A DNA stretch of 64,000 bases, from the NCBI GenBank assembly GCA_947500035.1, contig CANMQP010000012.1, forward strand, positions 372,001 through 436,000, in the 5' to 3' direction. A program made the translations under genes and the position numbers. The stretch is from an uncultured Kiloniellaceae bacterium. GTDB taxonomy: Bacteria > Pseudomonadota > Alphaproteobacteria > Kiloniellales > Kiloniellaceae. This document shows positions 35,757 to 43,114 of this stretch, piece by piece. The notes below the pieces were generated by a model, which saw only the letters and a list, made by a program, of their open reading frames with translations, did not search any database and had not been told where the DNA came from. Every line of letters starts with the position of its first letter. Within the stretch, counting starts at the first letter, position 1.

Positions 35757-37240
35757 TGATCTTCTCCCGCCCGCGCGCTGGGTTTGCGCGCATTCTGACG
35801 GCCTCGGCGCTTCTGGCCTCTCTGGTCTTTCTGAGCGGCTGCGAAACCTCACCCGCGACCGGGGAGTCCTTCTTTACCGGCGGCCTGACCAAGGACAAGG
35901 AAGCCTCGCTCGGCGCGCAGGAGCACGAGAAGATCCTGCAGCAGTTCGGCGGCGCCTACGATGACCCGGAACTCGCGCAATACATCACCAGCCTGGGGAA
36001 CCTGCTGGTCAAGACCTCAGAGACGCCGGACGACAAATTCACCTTCACGGTGCTCGATTCCCCGGTGGTCAACGCCTTTGCCCTGCCCGGCGGCTATGTC
36101 TATCTGACCCGGGGCCTGCTGGCCCTGGCCGACGACGAGGCGGAGATCGCCGGCGTCACGGCCCATGAGATCGGCCACGTCACGGCGCGCCATGCCTCCC
36201 AGCGCTACGGCCGCGCGGTCGGAACGTCAATCCTGGCCGCGGGTGTCGGCATTCTGCTGGGCAGTCAGGAAGCGGCCGCGGCGGCCAACCAGGTCGGCGC
36301 CATGGCCCTGCAGAGCTATTCCCGCGATCAGGAATTCCAGGCCGACCTGCTGGGTGTCCGCTACCTCTCGCGCGGTGGCTTCGAGCCCAAGGGCATGGCG
36401 GACTTCCTGACCAAGCTGCAGGCCGACAGCCGCCTGAACGCAAGGATCGCCGGCAATCCGGACGCCGCCGATGAGTTCAACATCATGCAGACCCATCCGC
36501 GCACCGCCGACCGCATTCAACGCGCCATCGCCCAGGCCGGCGAGCGGCCGGTCGCGAACCCCATCGTCGGACGGGATGTCTATCTTTCAAAGATCGACGG
36601 CATGACCTATGGCGACGGACCCAACCAGGGCTTTGCCCGGGGCCGCGAATTCCTGCACCCGGAACTGCGCTTCGCCTTCGAGGTTCCGCTGAAGTACCGG
36701 ATCATCAACCGGCCCGACAAGGTCATCGCCCAGCATCCCGACAGCTCGATCATCGTTTTCCGCCAGGGCTCGAAGCCGGCCAATGTGTCCTTGAGCGAAT
36801 ATCTGACCAAGGGCTTTGGCGCAAAGCTTCCGCTGCAGAACGTCGAAAAAATCGAGGTGAACGGCATGGACGCCGTCACCGCCCAGGCGCGGATCAAAGG
36901 TCAGCAGGGCGAGCATGATTGGCGGCTGACCACGATTCAATACGACGAGAAAACGCTCTATAATTTCCTCTTCATCACCCGCCCCGAGGCCACCGGTGCG
37001 CAGGCTCTGGGCCTGAAGCGGACAACCTACAGCTTCCGGAAACTCAGCGCGGAGGAAGCGGCGCAGCTGAAGCCGAAGCGCCTGCGGATCCACACGGTAC
37101 AAGCGGGCGATACGGCGGCAAAGCTCGCCGAGCGTTTTCCTTTCGAGGATTTCAAGCTGGAGCGCTTTGCGACCCTGAACGGGCTGGACCCGAAACAGCC
37201 GCTCAAAGTGGGTCAGAAAGTCAAGATCATCGTGCAGTAG
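35756..37240 (+). CDS. Lipoprotein M48 metallopeptidase with C-terminal LysM domain
   Basis: The 494-residue protein has a lipobox LSGC with C29 as the lipidated residue. The zinc motif HEIGH is at residues 137-141 and the third-ligand region is SRDQEFQADLLG. A middle domain (FLHPELRFAFEVPLKYRI onward) is typical of BepA-like periplasmic peptidases of alphaproteobacteria, and a LysM domain (RIHTVQAGDTAAKLAERF to the end) should bind peptidoglycan. It is translationally coupled to the nuclease gene. A large terminator hairpin follows. Confidence 0.93.
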   Translation: MIFSRPRAGFARILTASALLASLVFLSGCETSPATGESFFTGGLTKDKEASLGAQEHEKILQQFGGAYDDPELAQYITSLGNLLVKTSETPDDKFTFTVLDSPVVNAFALPGGYVYLTRGLLALADDEAEIAGVTAHEIGHVTARHASQRYGRAVGTSILAAGVGILLGSQEAAAAANQVGAMALQSYSRDQEFQADLLGVRYLSRGGFEPKGMADFLTKLQADSRLNARIAGNPDAADEFNIMQTHPRTADRIQRAIAQAGERPVANPIVGRDVYLSKIDGMTYGDGPNQGFARGREFLHPELRFAFEVPLKYRIINRPDKVIAQHPDSSIIVFRQGSKPANVSLSEYLTKGFGAKLPLQNVEKIEVNGMDAVTAQARIKGQQGEHDWRLTTIQYDEKTLYNFLFITRPEATGAQALGLKRTTYSFRKLSAEEAAQLKPKRLRIHTVQAGDTAAKLAERFPFEDFKLERFATLNGLDPKQPLKVGQKVKIIVQ

Positions 37241-37258
37241 GTTTGTGTATGCGGCTCC

Positions 37259-37331
37259 GGCCCACGCCCCCTCCCGGCCACTCACAGCATAATGACATTG
37301 GGTGGCCGGGAGGGGGCGCGGGCCGTTTCTT
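37259..37331 (+). terminator. Very long terminator hairpin between M48/LysM gene and rpoH
   Basis: Left arm 37259-37283 and right arm 37300-37324 pair over 25 positions with one mismatch and one G-U pair, closed by a 16-base loop. A T-rich tail (GTTTCTTT) follows on the plus strand, so it ends the nuclease-M48 transcript. The convergent rpoH gene ends at 37342; on that strand no T-run follows the hairpin. Confidence 0.8.
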
Positions 37332-37341
37332 TACACTGAAC

Positions 37342-38226
37342 CTAGACTTCGGCGATCAGGTCGTCACTGGTTTCGACCCGGCGCAGCATGGCGCTTTTCA
37401 GCTTTGAGAGCGCGCGGCCTTCGAGCTGACGGACCCGTTCCTTGCTGACCCCGAGCTCCCGCCCCAGTTCTTCCAGGGTGGCGCTCTCTTCGGTCAGACG
37501 CCGGGCCTTGACGATGCGCTGTTCACGCAGGGGCAGCTCCGAGAGGGCTTCGGTGATCCAGCGGCTGCGGGTCTCACCGTCCTTGTAGGAGATAATCAGG
37601 TCTTCCGGGTTCGGGCGTTCGTCGACCAGGAAATCCTGCCACTCGCTCTCGCCGTCTTCGCCGATCACATGATTGAGCGAATGGTCCATGCCGGAGAGGC
37701 GTTGCTCCATGGATTCGACTTCGTGCAGGCCGACCGAGAGCTCCGTCGCCACCTGGTTGCGGCCTTTGTCGTCGAAACTGGCGCCGCTCTCGTCTTCGAT
37801 CCGGGCCCTGAGGCGGCGGAAATTGAAAAAGAGGGTTTTCTGTGCGGCCGTGGTGCCGGTGCGCACGATCGACCAGTTGCGCAGCACGAAGTCCTGGATC
37901 GCCGAGCGGATCCACCAGCTGGCGTAGGTCGAGAAGCGAATCTCACGCTCCGGGTCGAAGCGGGCCGCAGCCTGCATCAGACCAACCGAGCCCTCCTGGA
38001 CCAGATCACTGATCGGCAGTCCATAGTGCCGGTAGCGCGTGGCGGTGGAGACCACGAGGCGGGTGTAGGAACGGATGAGTTCGTGAAGGGCGGCTTCGTC
38101 CTTGTGGTCGCGCCAGGCGCGCGCGAGATCGAACTCGTGATCCCGGGCGAGCAGCGGCTCGGACATGGATTTTCGGATAAAACGTGTCTGCGCCCGATGC
38201 GTTTCTGCGTTTTCGAACCTCGCCAT
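37342..38226 (-). CDS. rpoH: RNA polymerase sigma-32 factor
   Basis: A 294-residue RpoH-type sigma factor. Region 2 has LVQEGSVGLMQAAARFDPEREIRFSTYASWWIR, and the RpoH box QKTLFFNFRRLR is clearly present. Region 4 has LREQRIVKARRL and ELGVSKERVRQLEGRALSKL. The start MARFENAET has GAGGGG upstream; the frame from 38283 would add 19 residues. Together with carD and fdxA upstream this reproduces an order common in alphaproteobacteria. Since alphaproteobacteria often have two rpoH genes, this one may be the stress-specific or the heat-shock copy. Confidence 0.94.
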   Translation of the reverse strand: MARFENAETHRAQTRFIRKSMSEPLLARDHEFDLARAWRDHKDEAALHELIRSYTRLVVSTATRYRHYGLPISDLVQEGSVGLMQAAARFDPEREIRFSTYASWWIRSAIQDFVLRNWSIVRTGTTAAQKTLFFNFRRLRARIEDESGASFDDKGRNQVATELSVGLHEVESMEQRLSGMDHSLNHVIGEDGESEWQDFLVDERPNPEDLIISYKDGETRSRWITEALSELPLREQRIVKARRLTEESATLEELGRELGVSKERVRQLEGRALSKLKSAMLRRVETSDDLIAEV

Positions 38227-38666
38227 AGCCGCTGTACCCCTCGTTTTTCCGAACGCCTCACTTTGTGTACGCAAGCGGGACATCGATGGATCACCGGAGC
38301 AGACTAAGTTTAGAGTAAATCGCCAATAGCGACCTGCCGGCCTTGTGAATCTGCTCTGCTTATACGAATTAGGACGGAGCTATATGTCCGGATGAAACCG
38401 CGTCGTGGTCCCGTCGAAACATGATCCGGCCTGGAACCGAAATCAGTGCAAATGACGACTTATGAGAGTATAAGAGCACAGAGTTCGCCTCTGTGCGAAC
38501 TTTTTTGTGTTAACGGCCCGCGGTGCCATCGACACCAACGGCGATTCGCAAGCCCGCGACGCCGGGACTCAGGGCGCGTCACTTAACACATTGCAATTCA
38601 AGGTCGTTTTCGAATTTCACCCAAGCGGTGAGGAGCGATCAGGGCGCAGGGCCGAAGAAAACCGCA
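38227..38666. other. Intergenic region upstream of rpoH with an orphan terminator
   Basis: This 440-base gap lies between rpoH and the metallophosphatase-like gene, both on the minus strand. It must contain the rpoH promoter. It also has an intrinsic terminator that faces the plus strand, without a plus-strand protein gene before it, so a small RNA may be encoded here. An inverted repeat CCGGAT (38387-38392 area) and ATCCGG (38421-38426 area) lies before the terminator. Confidence 0.45.
38476..38506 (+). terminator. Orphan plus-strand intrinsic terminator
   Basis: GCACAGAG (38476-38483) and CTCTGTGC (38489-38496) form a perfect 8-bp stem with loop TTCGC. After GAAC follow six T residues. No coding frame precedes it on the plus strand for more than one kilobase because rpoH is transcribed the other way. 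Confidence 0.8.
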
Positions 38667-39467
38667 CTAAGCCTCGAGTGTCTCGATCACATCGCCTTCG
38701 GGAGTCAGGCAGGCAGCCATCAAGGGACCGCCGAAACCGCAGCCGGCATCCAGCGTGACCGTATAGTCGCCGGTTTCCAGGCCGGGATGGGCCGGATCGT
38801 AACCGCGGACGATGCGCTGGAAGTCGCCGTAGGGTTCGCTCAGCCGGGCAAAGGCGGCGGAACTCCACCAGAAACTGTCCTTCTGAGTCTCGAGCGGACG
38901 GGTCGGATCCAGGCCGGTGTGCACGAAAAGGACCCGGCGGTCCGAGGTATAGGCCGCGCGCCGGATTTCATTCATGATCTGATAGTGGCCGGGATTGTCC
39001 TGGATCGCGCTGCGCAACCGGCCGGTCCAGCGGGTCAGCTGCAGGGGGCCGGACGCCGCTTCGCGCAGGCCTTCCTTGGCGCTGGATCCGTAAGCTTCGA
39101 GCGTCGCGCCCACGCCCTGGTCCAACATCCAGGAGAGCACGCCGCGCGGGTCGCTGGCGAACTGGAGCTGCAGCAGCTTTTGCCACATTTCTTCCTGGCC
39201 GCCGCGCAGAAAGGCGATGTCTTCGGGGAAATTCTGATGCAGGGCCAGAAAGCCGCGCCGGAATTCGATGACGTGGTCGAGGGTCTGGCGAATACTCTCG
39301 CCCCGGCCGATCAGGTTGCCGAGGTAGACGACACGGTCACCGCGCCGCAGACGGCCCTCGAGTTGAGCATGCAGACGGTCGAGGCGATCAGCGTCACCAT
39401 GAACCGAAGAGATCGCCCAGATTCTTCGCGCCGCGCGTAATACCGCAAATTTCTGCCGATCGCGCAT
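38667..39467 (-). CDS. Metallophosphoesterase-fold protein with degenerate metal-binding motifs
   Basis: The 266-residue protein resembles Ser/Thr-phosphatase/ApaH-like calcineurin-fold proteins over its length. The three metal motifs are altered: ISSVHGD (20-25) replaces GDxHG, GNLIGRG (50-56) replaces GDxxDRG, and GGQEEMW replaces GNHE. LFVHTGLDPTRPLETQ and VRGYDPAHPG keep parts of the later motifs. Relatives in the order, as I recall them, retain the first GD but already have GN..GRG and G(S/G)QEEMW. It may be a pseudoenzyme. The ATG at 39467 was chosen; 39560 is possible. It lies between carD and rpoH. Confidence 0.75.
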   Translation of the reverse strand: MRDRQKFAVLRAARRIWAISSVHGDADRLDRLHAQLEGRLRRGDRVVYLGNLIGRGESIRQTLDHVIEFRRGFLALHQNFPEDIAFLRGGQEEMWQKLLQLQFASDPRGVLSWMLDQGVGATLEAYGSSAKEGLREAASGPLQLTRWTGRLRSAIQDNPGHYQIMNEIRRAAYTSDRRVLFVHTGLDPTRPLETQKDSFWWSSAAFARLSEPYGDFQRIVRGYDPAHPGLETGDYTVTLDAGCGFGGPLMAACLTPEGDVIETLEA

Positions 39468-39648
39468 GATGGCGGCAGATGGCCTCCTCAACCACACTTC
39501 GAGGGCGAGCAACCGATAAAGGACGGGCCGATAACAGTTAAAGCCGCACCAACGAGCCAAAATAAACGAGTCAAATAGGTCCCCGGAGCCTCAGCCTCGG
39601 GACAGCCCCGATTCGATCCCCCCGCGAACTGCTGTTACTCGTACAGGC

Positions 39649-40146
39649 TCAGGCCGCCGTGAGCAACTCTTCCAGCTTCTGCGTTGCGGCTTCTTCGTCG
39701 ATTTTCTCGACTGCGGCCAGCTCACGGGCCAGACGGTCCAGAGCGGCCTGGTACATCTGCCGCTCGCTGTAGGACTGATCGGGCTGATCGGCGCTGCGAT
39801 GCAGGTCGCGCACGACCTCGGCAATCGAGACCGGATCGCCGGAATTGATCTTGGCTTCGTACTCCTGTGCCCGGCGGCTCCACATGGTGCGCTTGGCGCG
39901 GCTGCGGCCTTTGAGCGTGGTCAGGGCGGAATCCATCATCTTACGGCTGGAGAGCTTCCGCAGGCCCGATTCATGAGCCTTGTTGACCGGAACGCGAAGC
40001 GTCATGCGGTCTTTTTCGAATTTGATGATGATCAGTTCGAGGGTAACGTCAGAGATTTCCTGGGTTTCAACACCCACAACCCGGCCAACACCGTGGGTCG
40101 GGTAAACCACGTAATCGCCGGTCCCGAATTCACTCGATTTCGCCAT
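39649..40146 (-). CDS. carD: CarD family transcriptional regulator
   Basis: CarD-family proteins bind the RNA polymerase beta subunit and stabilise open complexes, notably at rRNA promoters. The N-terminal RNAP-interaction domain FGTGDYVVYPTHGVGRVVGVE is followed by the helical DNA-binding domain with RAKRTMWSRRAQEYEAKINSG. The start MAKSSEF gives 165 residues; a frame from 40185 adds 13 unrelated residues. It is between fdxA and rpoH as in other alphaproteobacteria. Confidence 0.95.
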   Translation of the reverse strand: MAKSSEFGTGDYVVYPTHGVGRVVGVETQEISDVTLELIIIKFEKDRMTLRVPVNKAHESGLRKLSSRKMMDSALTTLKGRSRAKRTMWSRRAQEYEAKINSGDPVSIAEVVRDLHRSADQPDQSYSERQMYQAALDRLARELAAVEKIDEEAATQKLEELLTAA

Positions 40147-40728
40147 TTCGTGTTCTCGTGCTCCGTCTGTTTCCCGCCCTTGCACTACCTGGGCAACTGC
40201 GTTCCAACCAGAATTCCAAGGCCGGAGGCGCGTGCGGATGTGCGGCGCTGAACGGCATGACAGGCAGAAGCTGTCTCACGCCGTGTTCTTCACATATAAA
40301 AGACAACCCCGCACAAACCGGGGCAAAAATGCACCGGGTGTCGAGGCTGGTTTGTTACAGATGCAATCGCAAGCAAACTGTAGCAAATTCTTTATACTAT
40401 ATTTAAGCCGTCAAAACAACTGTTGCGCCGCAACATAGACCGGCCATTTCTGCAATCCTGCTATGCCGGACGCCGCCGACCAGCCCCCGAACACACCAGA
40501 ATAGAGAAGTATTTACAGAGCGTGACCATTCTTGATTGAAAGGATCAAGACTGTGAATCGCCCCGTAATCCCCTGGAAAAGAAACTGATTCACGTTTTCA
40601 CCGATTTGGTGAAACAATCAGGCCCTAGTATCCTGAATCTAGTGTGATTCAGTCTCTAAAATTCGCCACATATTATGCGGCGAACTCCAGAAACATCACA
40701 CTGGAATTTACCCGCCGGAGATCAACGC
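40147..40728. other. Intergenic region between fdxA and carD with several palindromes
   Basis: No gene is seen in this 582-base gap. It contains a hairpin GTTGCGCCGCAAC (40424-40436), GTGAATC...GATTCAC spaced by 27 bases (from 40553), a nested hairpin CTGATT/AATCAG enclosing GTTTTCACC/GGTGAAAC (about 40587-40620), and TTCGCC/GGCGAA (about 40662-40684). The stretch 40360-40430 is AT-rich (TTTATACTATATTTAAG) and likely includes the carD promoter. Confidence 0.45.
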
Positions 40729-41070
40729 TCAACCGTCAGTATTACCGGGCGCGGCGCTAAAGAACTTCTCGAACTTACCGCTTTGGTCCTTGAATTCATC
40801 CGCGTCGGCCGGCGCATCTCCCTTGCGGGTGATATTCGGCCAGGTTTCGCTGTACTCGCGGTTCAGTTCCAGCCACTTCTCGGCTTCGGTGTCACTATCG
40901 GGCAGGATGGCTTCGGGCGGGCATTCGGGCTCGCAGACACCGCAGTCGATGCACTCGTCAGGATGAATGACCAACATGTTTTCGCCCTCGTAGAAGCAGT
41001 CCACCGGACAGACTTCGACGCAGTCCATGTATTTGCACCTGATGCAGGCCTCGGTCACGATGTAGGTCAT
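40729..41070 (-). CDS. fdxA: Seven-iron ferredoxin FdxA
   Basis: The 113-residue protein carries [21 protein letters not shown] and the second cluster motif [12 protein letters not shown], the pattern of 3Fe-4S/4Fe-4S ferredoxin FdxA of alphaproteobacteria. The C-terminal [22 protein letters not shown] is characteristic. It transfers electrons in the cytoplasm; its partner is unknown. Upstream, in the common arrangement, lie the S4 protein and helicase genes; here TerB and DUF938 genes are placed in between. Confidence 0.96.
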   Translation of the reverse strand: MTYIVTEACIRCKYMDCVEVCPVDCFYEGENMLVIHPDECIDCGVCEPECPPEAILPDSDTEAEKWLELNREYSETWPNITRKGDAPADADEFKDQSGKFEKFFSAAPGNTDG

Positions 41071-41232
41071 CTTTTATCTCCTCGCCAACGGCACTTTGGG
41101 GTCCACAATCCCGGCGCCGTCTCCTTCTCCACGTAAGTTGTTCCCTGAACGGTCGGCCCCATGCCCTGCGGCAAAGCTCCGGGTTCATCTCAATTCAGCA
41201 TGTCACTGGTTAATATGTCACTGTTGAGCACG

Positions 41233-41700
41233 TCACTGGTCCGCTTGCCCCAAACGGGCCAGCGCAGCCTGGCGCGCCTGCCCGCTGTCGTAATCCGAAA
41301 CATGCAGCAGGCCGGCAAGCCGGCGCATCAGGTTGGCTTCGAAATCGTGCAGTTCGCCATCCGCATAGGCCACCTGCCAGAGCATTCCAACCAGTTCGAC
41401 GCGCTGCTCATTGTCAAAGGAATCCGCGATGATCCGGGTAAAACCGAAGAGCTGGCTCGACTCGGTCACCTGCGCCTTGGCTTCCTCGACGAGGGCGCTG
41501 ACTTCGCCGGCCGAAAGCTCGAAACGCGCGGTCAAAAGCCGCTCGATGGTTGCCCGCTCGGCATCGTCGAAGCTCTCATCCATCATCGCCGCCTCGACCA
41601 GCAAAGCGGCCGCCGCGACCTGAAGCGAATCCTGGCCCTGGTCGGCTTTCAGGCTGCTTTCGTCTTTGCCCAGCAACAGGGCCTTCAATTTCTCGATCAC
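41233..41700 (-). CDS. TerB family tellurite resistance-like protein
   Basis: The 155-residue helical protein has two acidic helix-turn segments: AMMDESFDDAERATIERLL and YADGELHDFEANLMRRL, which are the metal-binding parts of the TerB fold. In this stand-alone form the family has no demonstrated link to tellurite; a role in metal or stress sensing at the membrane is often proposed. No signal peptide. It lies upstream of fdxA on the same strand, and divergent from the DUF938 gene. Confidence 0.88.
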   Translation of the reverse strand: MIEKLKALLLGKDESSLKADQGQDSLQVAAAALLVEAAMMDESFDDAERATIERLLTARFELSAGEVSALVEEAKAQVTESSQLFGFTRIIADSFDNEQRVELVGMLWQVAYADGELHDFEANLMRRLAGLLHVSDYDSGQARQAALARLGQADQ

Positions 41701-41948
41701 CGGCTCTTTTGCCCTCTGATCTTCAAACGCGCGCTTCGCAAGAACCGCAGCCGCGCGGAGATTGCCGAGAAATCGGCTCTGCGTTCACTGCACCAGAAAA
41801 ACGCGAAACCTGTTTCTCTTTCATAGAGTTAGAAGCGATCCACAGCAAAAAACGGTGCAATAAAGAAGGATCGTGCTCTAGTCGAGCGCTGTGCGTATCA
41901 TGCGCAACCTCGTCGTTGCAACCCTTGGCAAAGTAGGGCTTATCAAAC

Positions 41949-42578
41949 GTGACCCAAAGTGAACAGGAACCGGACGCCCGGCGTTTCTCTAAGGCGATAC
42001 AACGCAATCGCGAACCGCTGCTGGATGTACTCGTGAAGGTGCTGCCGAGAGAGGGCAAACTCCTGGAGATCGCCAGCGGCAGCGGCGAGCATGCGGTCTG
42101 GTTCGCCCCTCACTTCCCGGACCTGAGCTGGCAAACCAGCGATCTCAATCCGGAGCTGCGGCAATCCATCGCATCCCACATCGCCCATGCGGACTTGAGC
42201 CTGCCGGCGCCCCTGGACATCGACGTGACGCGCCCGGATTGGGGGGCGGAGGACGCGCCGCTCGGTGAGCTGGACGCCATCTTTTGCGCCAACATGATCC
42301 ATATCGCGCCCTGGGCCGCGACGCTCGGGTTGCTGGAGGGCGCGGCGCGCTATCTCAAGACCGGCGGGAAACTCTGTCTTTACGGTCCCTACAAACGAAG
42401 CGGCGCCCATACGGCACCCTCAAACGCCGCCTTCGACCAGTCCCTGCGGGCTCAGAACCCGGAGTGGGGTGTTCGCGATCTGGACGTCGTTACGGAAGAA
42501 GCGGCCAAACGCGGACTTTCAGCTTCCGACGTCATCGAGATGCCGAGTAACAATCTGACCGTGATCTTTCAGCGCTGA
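41949..42578 (+). CDS. DUF938 family SAM-dependent methyltransferase-like protein
   Basis: The GTG-started, 209-residue protein has the SAM-binding motif LLEIASGSGEHAVWFA and ANMIHIAPW, GPYKRSGAHTAPSNAAFD of the DUF938 family, often annotated as methyltransferase. The substrate is unknown. The first residues ARRFSKAIQRNREPLLDVL fit the family, so the GTG is likely correct. It is convergent with the S4-domain gene, 113 bases away. Confidence 0.9.
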   Translation: MTQSEQEPDARRFSKAIQRNREPLLDVLVKVLPREGKLLEIASGSGEHAVWFAPHFPDLSWQTSDLNPELRQSIASHIAHADLSLPAPLDIDVTRPDWGAEDAPLGELDAIFCANMIHIAPWAATLGLLEGAARYLKTGGKLCLYGPYKRSGAHTAPSNAAFDQSLRAQNPEWGVRDLDVVTEEAAKRGLSASDVIEMPSNNLTVIFQR

Positions 42579-42691
42579 AACTCACTTACGTCGCAGCCGC
42601 ACCAACCCACACACCCACCTGCAGCCCATAGGATACTCGCGTGGGGCGGCCGGGTGCGGCTATGGGCCGGCGCCGTTACAAGACGATCACC

Positions 42692-43108
42692 CTAACTGTC
42701 TCTGAGCCGGTCCGTAAGACGGCGTTCGCGCTTGGTCGGGCGGCCGCTTCCCGGGTCCCGCGAGGCAACCCCGGCCTCCGCCTCGGCGGTCTTTTTCGGA
42801 GCAGCGCCCGGCGGCGCCAGATCTTCATAAAGCAGGACGGCTTCGCGCGCCGGGCCGCGGCGGGTGCCCAGAGCGACGATTTTGATCACACGGATATGCT
42901 CGCGCAGAGGAAAGGTCAGGACGTCGTCAACCCGCACCATGTGGCTGGCTTTGCCCACCACGTTCCCCGCGATCCGCACCCGCCCGGTCCCGCAGAACTG
43001 GCTGGCCAGGCTGCGCGATTTGAAAAACCGCGCGAACCAGAGCCATTTATCGATCCGCAAGGCTTCGCCCGCCGCCGTCCCGCCTTTCTCGTCCTGCGTC
43101 CCGGCCAT
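42692..43108 (-). CDS. S4 RNA-binding domain protein (Hsp15-like)
   Basis: A 138-residue protein with an S4 domain at the N-terminus (RIDKWLWFARFFKSRSLASQF, then GRVRIAGNVVGKASHMVRVDD). Hsp15-like proteins bind stalled 50S subunits carrying nascent tRNA and recycle them. The C-terminus is a basic/Ala-rich tail (PTKRERRLTDRLRDS), common to this group. It starts 6 bases after the helicase stop and must be cotranscribed with it. Confidence 0.92.
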   Translation of the reverse strand: MAGTQDEKGGTAAGEALRIDKWLWFARFFKSRSLASQFCGTGRVRIAGNVVGKASHMVRVDDVLTFPLREHIRVIKIVALGTRRGPAREAVLLYEDLAPPGAAPKKTAEAEAGVASRDPGSGRPTKRERRLTDRLRDS

Positions 43109-43114
43109 CGCGGC

